DNA of 64,000 bases from Ziziphus jujuba (GCF_031755915.1 NC_083379.1:27094001-27158000); one strand, 5' to 3'. Counted from the stretch's first letter, positions 34,186 through 45,029 are shown. Numbers and translations: made by a program. Notes: generated by a model not told the origin, from the sequence alone.

Positions 34186-36686
34186 TGTCACACCCCAAGT
34201 CTAAATACTTAGAATGAGATCAAAGTCATACTTAAAAACTCAATAAAACTTATAATGCGGAACATAAAAACTCTCCAAACATTATTAACAAATAATATCT
34301 AAAATATCTCCCAAAACAAATGAAAAAAAAAAACTCCAACACCCAAAAGGTGCCAAATCTAGCTACCTTGAAACTATGGTGTATCTAAAACTATAACAAT
34401 AAATAATGAGTATAAAACACCGCAAGCTATTGGTTTTTCATATTCATATACAAATACTTAAAATAATAATGAATAAATATTAAAAAATAATCTTTAACAA
34501 TGTAAACATAATTTTGCATATAAACTTTAATTTTTAATTATGTAGGACTTGGCATAACATAATATTAGCTGTCGATAATTCGTATAAACTCGAGTGTGAG
34601 GATGTAACAAGTGGGAAAATAAAAATTTTAAAAACAAGCACTCATGCCCAAAGATATAAGTTATACCCCTATTGTGATCATCAATAGGTCCTTGCACATG
34701 ACATAATACGTCTAAACTGAAGGTAAAAGGCCATAAATCACTAGATAAAAACCTTTACATTATTCATCTCAACATCCGAAAACATATCATAACATATCAC
34801 GTAAATGCCTATTAAGTACCAATAACCAGAGCATAAATACATATATCAATAATCCAACAATTTATTTGTACAATACAAATATATATTTCATAAAAACGTA
34901 AAGTTATAGAAAACATAAATAAAACAATACATATCATAATTACATATTTGCTATGGTTTTAGTAAAAAGTCTAGTAACCTACTTTGATCAGCAAAGTCCA
35001 CAAAATATAAACAACCTATGAATAATACTAATAATCTCTCATAAGTATAAAGCACAACTATCATATACCATAATTATCTTACGTAGAAATCCTAAAATCA
35101 AGCTCTTAAATCCAAACTAAATGAATAAGAGTTGATATCATAAGATCATCATAGCTTAATCTTCAAATCTTAAAATCATAAGCCTAGAACAAGATTAAAT
35201 CACCGAAAGCCGAATAAAAACCTATTAATCCTTAAACAGTCTCTAAACAAGAAATTAATTTTTTATTCAAACAACATCATTTAACTCTAAAAAATTATGA
35301 GGCTATTGTGCTCATGCATGAATAACTGTGATTAAAACAATTTCATAAAATAATAATGAAAAACTATTCAAAACTCATTGAAAATTTAACAAAGAAATAC
35401 TAAAACTATTAGATTTTCAGAAACCTTCATTCGATCTTTAATTTGTTTCTCTTTCATGAAATTTTGTATTCATTTGAAATTTTACAGATTAAAACTAGAC
35501 ACCTATATATACTTCTATAAAATTTAAAAGCCAAACAAAGGTCGAAAATATGGTCAAATTAAATTTAGAAAATAATTGACAGAAACTGAATATTAGCATT
35601 TCACAGGGAGTTTGGTCTACATAAAAATTCATTAAAAATAAAATACAAGTCCAAAAACAGCACAATTTTAAGAATTTAAATATATATAGTGATAATGCTA
35701 TATAAAAATTATTTATGAAAAAGAAAATTGAAAAATATTTTAAATTGAATTTTATTCTTTGTTAAACAGACCAGAAATAAATTTAGAGCTGGGTATAGGT
35801 AACTAGAAAATCACCACGGCCAAAATATAAATAATTTGAACCTAAATTTTTATAGTAATATTAGACATATAGAGGATAATTTATACAAATTTTCAGATAA
35901 ACTATACTGCAGTCGCATCGAAAAACCAGATAGAATGTATAAATTCAAAATTTTGTAATAAATTGAAAACAGATCCAAATTAACCCAAATAAATTTATAA
36001 TGATTCATAAACATGCCTATTTTCATCTATAAAACGTTTAGTGCCAAAATAAACTGTTAACTATTTTAAATAAATTTGAACGATCACCATTTACATATCC
36101 CCATATAAATTCCAGATTAGGATTTCAACAATAACTCTTCAATTCAACCTTAATCATTACTTCTACAACTGCAAAACAACTCAAATAAATATCATATAGC
36201 ATAAAAAGATAAGAAAAACCAACCTTGACTAACTTTAAAGATTTAGGATCTTCCTTCCTATGCTCCAAAACTTGTTAAGAATTCAAAAATCTCCAAAGAT
36301 ACTAGATCTTTAACAATCTGATATCCTAAATTAAGATCGGGAGCCCTTCATATTAACCCTAATAGCATTTAGGACTAGAAAAAAAGAAAAAACTGAGGAA
36401 GACTTACCCGATACCCTAGCCTTGTAAGGTTGAAAACAATAATAATAAAAAAAAATAAAGTATTTTTTTCCTTCCTTTTTATAAAATAAAAAATAGAGTA
36501 AATACCCTTTTGTTTTTTCTCTTTCAATTTCCTAATAAAATTGAAATATACTTATAACCAAACTACTAGATAAAACCTCTTTTTTCTTTTTTTAAATAAA
36601 TGAAATAATAGTTATAAAACTTTAAAAAGACAAAAATATTATATATATATATATATATGTGTATATATAATATACCATATATTACA
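34186..36686. mobile_element. Solo-LTR-like insertion
   Basis: A 2501-bp AT-rich block starting TGTCACACC and ending ATATTACA, thus with TGT...ACA ends, flanked by ATGTA on both sides (34181-34185 and 36687-36691). No coding region or primer site. It is consistent with a solo LTR of an unrecognised family; the 5-bp duplication is AT-rich, so chance cannot be excluded. A TA microsatellite lies at about 36643-36668. Confidence 0.5.
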
Positions 36687-36728
36687 ATGTATATGCCATC
36701 AAAAGCTGAAAGACGTATTTACTTGCAG

Positions 36729-36886
36729 TTGAGTCTTGGTTTCGTGCCCCACCTACAAATGTTTGGGGTGTACCACAGTTTATGGGGCTGAAGGATCTGA
36801 ATGAGTTTATTGTTAATGATACATTAATAAGTGAAATTCAGGTCCTTAAGCTCTCAGTGATGAAGGTTACCCAAGGAAATAATTAA
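36729..36886 (+). pseudogene. MATH-domain (TRAF homology) exon fragment
   Basis: After a clear acceptor (TTTACTTGCAG, ending 36728) the frame reads SWFRAPPTNVWGVPQFMGL, then a region with FIVNDTLISEIQVL, and stops at 36884-36886. This is the W-F...WG...F..L...N.....VND....EI.VL pattern of the C-terminal half of plant MATH domains, as in ubiquitin-protease-type and At3g58xxx MATH proteins. No other MATH exon is visible nearby. It is an orphan exon, either captured by the surrounding CACTA element or left from an older host gene. Confidence 0.55.
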
Positions 36887-38131
36887 GCTTTTGTTTTTGT
36901 CGACATGCTAATATATATATATATATATATTAATATATCATATTTTATGGATTTGATATTTTTGGATAATTATTTTCTTTTACCTTTTCTTATGGTTCAT
37001 GATCAAGTCCAAGAATATATATATATATATATAAAGTACTATTCCTTAACCGTCCAACTTAATTTATATCTTTTGAATAGTGAACTTATTTGTAATATAT
37101 AGTCTCATTTTTTTTAAAATTTTTTAATGAAGAAATATGTAATATACACCCCTAATTTTTTGAAATTATACATTCCTATTTTTCTCTAGTAAAAAGAAAA
37201 TTATTTATTTATTGGTGCAGGCTACTTGTATAAGTAATTTTATCAATTTATAAAAATTTAAGTTTATCATATTTTTGATAAATATGAAATTTGTATTATT
37301 AAATTGATAGATGGAGCGAATGAAACAATAACCCAGTGGTTGATAAGGTGATAAAATACAAAATTAAAGGGTTATCTAATTACTTATATCACATCTTTTA
37401 ATTTCATAATTACCGAAAGTATTTTCTTGTATGAGTCAGCTGCTCTGTTTGTGTTAGTTGGGGAAGATCTCGTGACATATACATTTACAAGGGTAAAAAA
37501 AGTTTGATTTGTTGCATAAGTATGTCACTTAAACATACTTGATGAAATTATGGTATGAAGTTTAGTTTTGCAATTGAAAAGCAATAAATTAGAAACCTGC
37601 TATGATCTGAAAATGTCAAAAGTGCTTGCAATTTAAATGCTTTGTTTACCCCTTTTGTTTTTGTTTTTTTTTTTACAATTGCACTTTAGAGAATGAGGAG
37701 AGAAGGAAAAATGGGGGAGGCGGAGTGGTGGGGAGTTTTACTCGCTTGGTCCTTTAAAATCTATTGACACATTTGTTTATTCAGCATACACATTTGTTTA
37801 TTTTAGGGTGAGAAGATTGGTTTTAGGGTTATACAAGTCCTTACAAAATGTTCAAGCTTATACATTTGGTTTTGTTTGAATTCTTGCATTATCTGATTTG
37901 TTCATTTAGCAAGAACTTTTAGGAACCATCTTGGCCAAATTTGTGCTAATTTTGCAAATAAGTTATTATTTTACTTTAACATTCACTTGATTTCCATTTT
38001 ATACATTTTGAGACTAGCAGAGACAGAAGTAGATTACTCTTATAGCAATAATTTTGAAACACAGATGTCTTTGCATGTCATAACTAAATATTATTTACAT
38101 AAATGTCTTGTCTTTTTATTTAATATTTTTA
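36887..38131. other. Non-coding AT-rich DNA
   Basis: TA microsatellites at about 36911-36932 and 37015-37035. No gene or repeat boundary recognised. Confidence 0.4.
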
Positions 38132-38382
38132 GCATTCCATTTGCAAAGTAAAAATGTTAGAGGAGGGACTAAATGCAAAGGAACTGTAGCTATTGTTGCA
38201 ACTATGGGAAGGTTAAAGGTGGAATTGGATTATGACACATGAAGGCCCACAGATGCACGATTTCACGTAAATTAACAAGTGATTACAGTTATCTAGTTAG
38301 GAAGCATGCTACTTTACAAGTTGAGTCATGGATGAAGATTGATGAGAATGAAAGAAAAAGAATTAGAGACCTCCTAAAAGTT
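38132..38382 (+). pseudogene. CACTA second-gene transposase_24-like domain, broken
   Basis: After an acceptor-like TTTTTAG the plus strand translates as VRGGTKCKG...GRLKVELD, a stop, then in another frame SDYSYLVRKHATLQVESW and ERKRIRDLL. This follows the order RGPTKC - LxVEFD - FSxxLGxxVR - SWxxVP - IWE of the plant transposase (Ptta/En/Spm, transposase_24) domain. At least one stop and one frameshift break it. It belongs with 33394-33708. Confidence 0.6.
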
Positions 38383-38389
38383 TTTCTAG

Positions 38390-38745
38390 TTTCTTTCATA
38401 TTTCTACTAAATACTAAAATATCATCCATATAATTTATTTCATATTTCTTTCATATTATAATTTATAACCAGTCTAGATTTTCCTCTAACGATCTCACTA
38501 TGTTTTCTAACTATAAAGGCTGTTAATCGATGTGGTGATATGCTAGGTCTGATAACACCTAATTCTTTAATTCTTCTATATGCATCTTAAAATCTTCTCT
38601 TTCTACATTAGTAACTTCTATTATTGTTGTCTTAGTTGTATAATGTGGATTTTTTTATTTTTTTATTTTTATCTTTAACTCACAATATACTTTATCTTTA
38701 TGCCAATACTAAATGTTGATTAAATTCTACTTGTTCTTGTATTAT
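38390..38745 (-). pseudogene. Endogenous pararetrovirus (Caulimoviridae) reverse transcriptase relic
   Basis: On the minus strand, 38745 to about 38455 shows the N-terminal 'fingers' region of a caulimovirid reverse transcriptase: short blocks such as YWHKDKVYCEL, KELGVIRPS and RGKSRLVINY in order. Further down, at about 38442-38395, a block with YMDD followed by ILVFS resembles the polymerase active site. The segment normally between them is missing, and stops and frame changes interrupt the rest. It is a non-functional fossil integrated next to the CACTA remnant. Florendovirus-like viruses are a plausible source, but the genus is not secure. A copia origin for the YMDD block is an alternative. 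Confidence 0.6.
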
Positions 38746-38769
38746 ATTTTTATATATGATAGATGTGTA

Positions 38770-39002
38770 TATAGAGTAGCAAGTAAGGGTAATATGAGTG
38801 TAAGTAATCCCACCTAGATTCGTACAAACTAATACTCGATCATCTAATTGATTAAGGTTATTGTGGAATGAATGAGGTAATAGAAGGGTTGCGGAATTAC
38901 CCTATTGATAACTCAAAGATTGAACTTTAACTCTCAAGTTAGAAAAGTTCAAAGGATAGTTGTTAGAGAACCAAAAGGTTTAACAATCACAAGTATTAAA
39001 TT
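38770..39002 (-). repeat. Diverged relic of a gypsy LTR end
   Basis: Contains GCGGAATTACCCTATTGATA, then a segment with AAAGTTCAAAGGATAGTTG and AGAGAACC, in the same order as the minus-strand family D LTR at 58976-59065 but with many differences. Probably an old LTR fragment. Confidence 0.4.
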
Positions 39003-39548
39003 TTGCTAAAGATCAAAAGTTGGTTGTGCTGCGTGGTTTGTATGAGTGGTTAGTTATGCCATTTGGATTAACTAATGCACCTAGCACTTTCATGAGATTA
39101 ATGAAGCATGTCATGCATCCATTTATTGGGAAATTTGTGGTTGTTGATTTTGATGATATTCTTGTATATAGTAGAAATTTAGGTAAGCATGTAGAGCATC
39201 TTAGGATAATTTTAGGAGTGCTTAGGAAGGAAAGATTATTTTCTAACCTTAAGAAGTGTGATTTTTACAAAGATGAACTTGTATTTCTAGAATTTGTTGT
39301 GAAAGTGTTTGACCTAGGAGATTGGGTTTGGTTGCACATAAGGAAGTCGAGGTTTCCAAAACAACAAAAGTCTAAACTCATGTTGCATGGGATGGTCCAT
39401 TCCAAATATTGGAGAGACTTAATGACAATGCCTACAAGTTGGATCTTCCAGGTGAGTATAATGTAAGTGCTACTTTTAATGTCACTGATTTATCTCCTTT
39501 TTATGCAAGTGACGATTTGAGGACAAATCCTTTTCTAGAGGAGGGGAA
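39003..39548 (+). pseudogene. Family D gypsy pol remnant: RT joined directly to integrase C-terminus
   Basis: Begins inside the reverse transcriptase ([20 protein letters not shown]), with the catalytic box changed to VDFDDIL (Tyr to Asp). It continues to ELVFLEFVV and then jumps directly to [11 protein letters not shown] of the integrase C-terminal region, so the RT thumb, RNase H and most of integrase are deleted. A frameshift follows near 39385, after which the tail [20 protein letters not shown] and a GRGGGGAA-type polypurine tract (39541-39548) are seen. The deletion point is the same as in E2 (about 42390). Confidence 0.8.
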
Positions 39549-39575
39549 TGATGAGGACATGACCAAGAGCCCTTC
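39549..39575 (+). repeat. First 27 bases of a family D LTR, interrupted by E1
   Basis: TGATGAGGACATGACCAAGA... follows the polypurine tract directly. It continues at 53963/53968 after element E1. The joined order is confirmed by the intact minus-strand copy at about 7030-7105. The last five bases CCTTC (39571-39575) are duplicated at 53963-53967. Confidence 0.85.
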
Positions 39576-40619
39576 TGATGCAAACCCGCCCGAGCTCGCA
39601 CCACCGACAACTAGCTGGGGTACTGATCCGATACAGATGAAGACTGGACCGATCGCTAGGGCTCAAGCTAAGAGGTTTAAGGACAACCTTGCTGCCTTTA
39701 TCCAGAAAGTAATTCATTTTCAAAAGGCCTTGTCCATGCCTGAAGATAAAAGACCTGTTTTAAGTATTCAAGTGGTGGAGGCTGATACATCGGACATCCA
39801 TACATCGGATATTTTATATCGGACACCCATGTCTCGGACATCTGATCTCGGACGAGTCTTGCCTCGGACATCTCATCTCGGACTTCGGACATCGGATGTA
39901 ACTTAGCTCGGCCAGACACAACTTAGTTTGGACAGACATCAGTTAGCTCGGCCAAACACAAGTTAGCTCGAACAGACTTCAATTAGCTCGGATAGGCCAT
40001 AAGTTAGCTCGGACATCAGGCAGACATAAGTTAGCTCGGTTGAAGACATAATTCAGCCTAGATTTCAAAGTCAACTTGTTACCTAATTTGCGATTGACTT
40101 TATTTCTTTTTGGGTTTTTATTTATTTATTTTCTGGACAAATAACTTTAGGAAGATTTTTATTTTATTGTAAATTAATTAATTCCTAATTTAATATAAAG
40201 GAATTAATTAATCAAACTTAGATTAGGAAAGGAAGTATAGTTGCGGCCAACTAGGTTTCCTTATGTGTGTGGCCGGTTTTATCTAGAGTTTTTTTTTAGG
40301 GTTTATTTTTTTTCTTTCAAAGCCTATTTAAAGGCTTAGTTATCAATAAGAATTAACTTTGATTTGATTGAGAAAATACTTGTGAGATTAATTATCACTT
40401 TGTTCTTTGAGAACACCTAAAACACCATTAGAGAATTGGTTGTTTTAGCTTGACTTATCAATAGGTTTTCCATCCCCTATTGTGGCGTCTACATTATACC
40501 AAGGTTTCTAACCGCAGGTTGGTTAGGGGTTGAGGTCAATTCCATTAGAACTTGAACTTAATTAAGATTCAGGCTGATATAATACGGGTTTAGGAGCAGG
40601 TCGTCCTAGGTTCGTATCA
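39576..40619 (+). repeat. 5' LTR of E1
   Basis: TGATGCAAACCC...GTTCGTATCA, 1044 bp. TATA-like CTATTTAAAGG at about 40325. It contains a 21-bp repeat block (39896-40045). The 3' LTR is 1065 bp, the difference matching one repeat unit, and the two differ at many further sites, so E1 is older than E2. Confidence 0.92.
39896..40045. repeat. Short tandem repeat in E1 5' LTR
   Basis: About seven imperfect units of about 21 bp of the type AGTTAGCTCGGACAGACATC. The 3' LTR counterpart (53217-53385) has one more unit. Confidence 0.75.
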
Positions 40620-40621
40620 TT

Positions 40622-40633
40622 TGGTATCAGAGC
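40622..40633 (+). other. Primer binding site of E1, tRNA-Met type
   Basis: TGGTATCAGAGC, complementary to the 3' end of plant initiator tRNA-Met, two bases after the LTR end. Confidence 0.88.
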
Positions 40634-40998
40634 TAAATTTTGTTCAGGTTTGATCTATCTTTATTTGTTTTATTTGTTTTTTTGTTATTCTGCAATTTTA
40701 GCATTAGGTTAAGGTTGCATCCATCCCATACACGTTTTGCATTTAAAAAAAAATTAAAATTCATTCCTAGTTGAATTAGGATTTCTTAGTTTTACCGTAT
40801 TTTTTTTGTTTCCTAACTTGTTGGTTGTTTTTCATCATTGTTCTTATCAATTTTGGTTTTTTGTTGATTTTACTTTGCTGTTTTAGTCTTAAATATTTGC
40901 ATTCATATATTCAAAAAAGAAAAAAAAAGTTTGCGGCAACAATTTATAAAAAAAAAAAAAAAAAAACTGCATATTTGTGTTTATTTCGAGGTCACGGG
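40634..40998 (+). other. Leader of E1, first part
   Basis: T-rich untranslated leader that continues at 47363. E2 inserted after 40998. Bases 40994-40998 (ACGGG) are duplicated at 47358-47362. Confidence 0.8.
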
Positions 40999-42140
40999 TG
41001 ATACGAACCTAGGATGACCTGCTCCTAAACCCGTATTATATTAGCCCGGATCTTTAATTAAGTTCAAGTTCTAATGGAATGGACCTCAGCCTTTAACCAA
41101 CCTGTGGTTAGAAACCTTGGTATAATGTAGACGCCACAATAGGGGATGGAAAACCTATTGATAAGTCAAGCTAAAACAACCAATTCTCTAATGGTGTTTT
41201 AGGTGTTCTCAAAGAACAAAGAGATAATTAATCTCACAAGTATTTTCTTAATCAAATCAAAGTTTAAAGTTATCTTATTAATGAAAAATAAGCCTTTAAA
41301 TAGGCTTTGAAAGAAACAACATAAACCCTAAAAACCCTAGGAAAAACCGGCCACACAATGGAGAATCCTACATTGGCCGAAACTTTCCTATTCCTAAACT
41401 AATTTGGATTAATTAATTCATTTATTTTGAATTTAGGAATTAATTAATTTACAATGAAAATAATAAAATAAAAACTTTCCTAAACTTATTTATCCAGAAA
41501 ATAAATAAATAAAACTTAAAAAGTAAAGGTAGTTTCCTAAAACAAAAAGTAGAATAAAATTAGGAAACTATAATACTAGCTTTTTGACTAATTTGACTTT
41601 GACTATTCTTTGACCAAATTGATCTCCAAATCAGCTTCAATATGCTTTGTAGGATGCCAAATAAGCTTATTGTGAAATTCCCCACGTTGCCCTTGCTTGG
41701 AAGTATGAGAAAAGGTTAATACAGTAAAATACAGTAAAACCCGTGAAGAAAAACAGCAAATCCGGCCTTTCCTTCCCTTTGTGCGCAAACCACCTTGTTG
41801 GTCGGCTTTGAAGCTGCTTTGGCTGGTTTCTATGACTCATCCTCCATATGAATTGAACCCATAAAGATGGGGTTCCAATTCATACAACCCGGCCTCTTTA
41901 TTGTTACCAAAAACGTCACCCGACCCCGTTTTGGCTTCTATTGCTTGTATGAGTAACACAGGCCTTTGTTCTTTAGATATGGCCAACCCCTCTTGGCTAT
42001 GACTTATTCCTTGTATGAAGACAGCAAGATTTTCCTTGAACCTCTTGGCTTGGGCCCTAGTGATCGGCCCCACCTTCATTTGTATTGGGTCAGCACCCCA
42101 GCGGGTTGTTGGTCGGGCAGTCTCGGGTGGATTCGCATCA
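40999..42140 (-). repeat. 3' LTR of E2
   Basis: On the minus strand TGATGCGAATCC...TTCGTATCA. The pol reading frame enters it from 42140 and stays open to 41837. TATA-like CCTATTTAAAGG on the minus strand at about 41297. Confidence 0.95.
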
Positions 42141-42985
42141 TTCCCCTCCTCTTGAAAAGGATTTGTCCTCAAATCGAAGTCATCACCTGCAGCAAAAGGA
42201 GATAAATCAGCAACATTAAAGGAAGCACTAACATTATACTCACCCGGTAGATCAAGCTTGTAAGCATTGTCGTTTATCCTCTCCAAAACTTGAAAAGGTC
42301 CATCACCCCTCGGCATGAGTTTTGATTTCCTTTGTTCGGGGAATCTTTATTTCCTTAAATGCAGCCACACCCAATCTCCAGGTTCAAACACTATTACAAA
42401 AAAATCTAGAAATTCATGCTCATTATGGTAAATATTACACTTTTTAAAGTTAGCAAACAATATTTCCCAAATTTTCAAATTACCACTAAGTAAAGCTTTC
42501 AACAATGTAGATAAAGTTCTATGCAATAAAGATATCTTTAAATAAGTATCTTTAAAATTCATGGTCAGCAATGATTTCTTATTCATAATTACTTTATTAA
42601 CATCACCAAAGCTAAGATAAAAATTTATATTTTTCCTTTCTTGTCTTCCTTTTCCTTTCTCACTCACGGGCATCTCACCTTCCTCACTCTCGGCTTTTGC
42701 ACCAAATTTCTCACTCTTGGTTTTAATAAAATTTTTCCACACAACCTGAGTATTAGAAGACTTACCTTGGACAGCAAGCTCACCTTTTCCCTCTTGATTG
42801 GATGGTAGTCCAATTGGAATTTTATTTGGGAAGACATCTCCAAATTCCTTCAAAAGAGAATTTATTGAACTTGGCAATTTAAGTTCTTCAAAGTTAGTTT
42901 GATCATTAAAATAATATTCTTTATAAACTATGACCAGCAAAGGTTTCTTACACTCAATAACCTTATTAATATCCCCTAAACTCAA
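41837..42985 (-). pseudogene. Mosaic pol remnant of E2
   Basis: Minus-strand order of recognisable pieces: LGDINKVIECKKPLL linker and [16 protein letters not shown] (start of RT); then a second, diverged copy of the upstream linker (KGELAVQGKSSNTQVVW to FYLSFGDVNKVI); then an integrase piece (HRTLSTLLKALLSGNL); then back to RT (ILFANFKKC...EFLDFFV); then the integrase C-terminus VFEPGDWVWLHLRK, a GAA to TAA stop at about 42345, MPRGDGPFQVLERINDNAY and a tail that runs into the 3' LTR with GPITRAQAKRFKENL. The RT active site, RNase H and integrase catalytic core are missing. The repeated back-and-forth order points to template switching during reverse transcription. Confidence 0.85.
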
Positions 42986-43070
42986 ATAAAAATTCTGGTT
43001 TTTCCTTTCTTTTCTTTCTCGTCTTTTCCTTCCTCGATTTGGCTCTCATTGGCGGAAATTTCCAGTTTTT

Positions 43071-45029
43071 TTATGCTCTCTTTCTCACCTCTCTCTCGAC
43101 TTTTTCTTGGTCTTTCCACTCAATATGAACCTTAGAACCCTTACCTTGGTCAGCAACCTCAATCTTACCTTCTTGAATGGATGGTGAAGCCGTTGGTGCC
43201 ATGCTTGCTTTTTCCTTGAGCTTTTCGGCTTCTCTCCTTTGTTGCATTTGTAATTGGTCCTTGTAAACCTCTTTAGGAGATAATGGTTCCAGCTTGATCT
43301 TCTTCCCTTTAAACCTGAAAACAATACTATTTTCTCGACCAAAATGAGTAGCATCTTTATCAAATTGCCATGGTCTACCTAATAGTATATGTCCAGCAAT
43401 CATAGGTACAATATCACATAAAACTACATCCTCATATCTACCTACATTAAATTTTACTTTGGCTTGTTTGTTTACTTTCATCTCACCACTATCATTAAGC
43501 CATTGTAATCTATAAGGTTCTGGATGTTTAATTGTTTTCAAGCCTAATTTATCAACTACAAGATTACTTATCACATTAGTACAACTCCCACTATCTATAA
43601 TCATGCTACAAATTTTACCTTGTATTTCGCAGTGAGTGTGGAAGATGTTTTCTCTTTGTATCTGCTCTTCATCTTTGTAGACAGCAAGTACTCTTCTTGA
43701 AACCAAGCTCAACTCGGCATTAGATGTATCTACAGGTTCGGCCTCTTCTTCATTACAATCCTCCTCTTGCTCGGTTTCAGCGCCACTTTCTTCACTTGCG
43801 GATTCCAGCTCACTATCACCCTTTAATACCATGATTCTTCTATTTGGGCATTGGCTGGATATGTGTCCTCTTCCTTGGCACTTAAAACAAATTATTTCTC
43901 TAGATTTTTGAGGTTTAGGATCAGATTTTATCTCACCTCTAAGTGCTTGGACAGATTCGGTCTTGACCTCCCTTCTTGGCCGGTTGGTTGATTCTTCTCC
44001 TAATTTCGGCCTCAACTTGTTTTCATAAGTGGAATTGTTTTTCCAGCCACTTGAAGTCCTTCCACTGCTAGAAACTCCTCCAAACCGTGTACTAACACCC
44101 CTCCTCTTGAATTGGTTCTCAAGTTTAATGGCTACATGCAACATCTCCTCCAATTCCAAGTATTGTTGTAATTCAAGTTGGTTGGCAATGTCACGGTTTA
44201 ACCCTCCAAGAAATCTTGCCATTGTTGCCTCTCTATCCTCCCTCATGTTTAACCTCATCATGAACATCTCCATCTCTTTGTAATAATCCTCCACGGACCT
44301 ACTTCCTTGAGACAAAGATTGAAGCCTTTGATGCAGCAACCTTTGGTAATGGGATGGCACAAACCGCTTCCTCATGACTCCTTTCATTTGTCGCCATGTT
44401 GTAATTAAGTCTTCACCAACCCTCCTTCGGGTGCTTTGCTCATTTATCCACCATTGGAGTGCATAATGGCCAAACTCCATTGCTGCCATCTTCACCTTCT
44501 TACCTTCCGAATAGTTGTGGCAGTCAAAAATCATCTCCATTTTCTCTTCCCACTCCAAATAAGCTTCAGGATCACTTTTACCCATAAAAGCTGGGATATT
44601 AACCTTGATATTTCCCAAATCTTCATCTGTATCCTCCCTCCTATATCTCCCACGGCCAGCTCTATCTTGGACAGCAAAGGTTTCGTCCATACCTTCCTCA
44701 AAGTCACCGTCCAATGGCTCCTCGTCAAATTCCTCTCTCGGCCTCTCGCGACCTCCTCGTCCTCGGCCTCGTCCTCCATGGAATTCTTGCCCATTTCTTG
44801 TATTCGGCCTTCCTTGTGAGGCTTCTAATCTTCCCACTCTTTGGTTTACATGCTCAAATTGAGCACTCATCTGCTGTATTGATTCCAAAATAGTTCTCAA
44901 GTCCACTTGGTCTCCACTTCCGGTAGCTCGGTCATCGCCATGAAATGCTACGGACTCTTCCTCATTGATCCTCAAGGATGGATCCCCTCTTCTTATTCTA
45001 GAATCTGCCATGTTAGTAAAATATTGCAA
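43071..45029 (-). CDS. Gag-protease of E2, intact
   Basis: 652 residues from the first Met; the Met at residue 7 (MADSRIRRG) is the more likely start because E1 begins MTESRMRRG. Gly/Arg-rich stretch 85-97, Retrotrans_gag domain at about 150-305 (WWINEQST, DLITTWRQMKGVMRKRF, LQSLSQGSRSVEDYY), CCHC zinc knuckle C381-F-K-C-x4-H-x4-C394, acidic linker 404-435, retropepsin with D479-S-G-S at the active site and HILLGRPWQFD at about 553. It packages element RNA and processes the polyprotein in the cytoplasm. No break occurs over 1.96 kb, whereas the E1 homologue has several, so this frame was kept intact until recently. Confidence 0.93.
   Translation of the reverse strand: MQYFTNMADSRIRRGDPSLRINEEESVAFHGDDRATGSGDQVDLRTILESIQQMSAQFEHVNQRVGRLEASQGRPNTRNGQEFHGGRGRGRGGRERPREEFDEEPLDGDFEEGMDETFAVQDRAGRGRYRREDTDEDLGNIKVNIPAFMGKSDPEAYLEWEEKMEMIFDCHNYSEGKKVKMAAMEFGHYALQWWINEQSTRRRVGEDLITTWRQMKGVMRKRFVPSHYQRLLHQRLQSLSQGSRSVEDYYKEMEMFMMRLNMREDREATMARFLGGLNRDIANQLELQQYLELEEMLHVAIKLENQFKRRGVSTRFGGVSSSGRTSSGWKNNSTYENKLRPKLGEESTNRPRREVKTESVQALRGEIKSDPKPQKSREIICFKCQGRGHISSQCPNRRIMVLKGDSELESASEESGAETEQEEDCNEEEAEPVDTSNAELSLVSRRVLAVYKDEEQIQRENIFHTHCEIQGKICSMIIDSGSCTNVISNLVVDKLGLKTIKHPEPYRLQWLNDSGEMKVNKQAKVKFNVGRYEDVVLCDIVPMIAGHILLGRPWQFDKDATHFGRENSIVFRFKGKKIKLEPLSPKEVYKDQLQMQQRREAEKLKEKASMAPTASPSIQEGKIEVADQGKGSKVHIEWKDQEKVEREVRKRA

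Larger units (their letters stand above)
32334..38390 (+). mobile_element. Second CACTA element, decayed, right end not identified
   Basis: Starts CACTACAAGAAATTCACC at 32334, a textbook CACTA end, with a motif set different from the first element (TTGTCGGCAA / TTTGCCG instead of GCGACGC). It contains a TNP2 C-terminal remnant (32776-33206), the beginning of a second-gene product (33394-33708) and a further transposon domain (38132-38382). A 2.5 kb LTR-like insertion (34186-36686) and a MATH exon lie between. I could not find the opposite TIR, so the right limit is only the last recognisable piece. Confidence 0.6.

Noticed and set aside
39409..39906. Continuous frame crossing from family D pol into the E1 5' LTR
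   Set aside because: It spans the E1 insertion point at 39576 and so joins two different elements by chance, helped by homologous LTR frames.
44029..44862. Plus-strand frames opposite the E2 gag gene
   Set aside because: Shadows of the minus-strand Gag-protease, which has clear gag and zinc-knuckle motifs.
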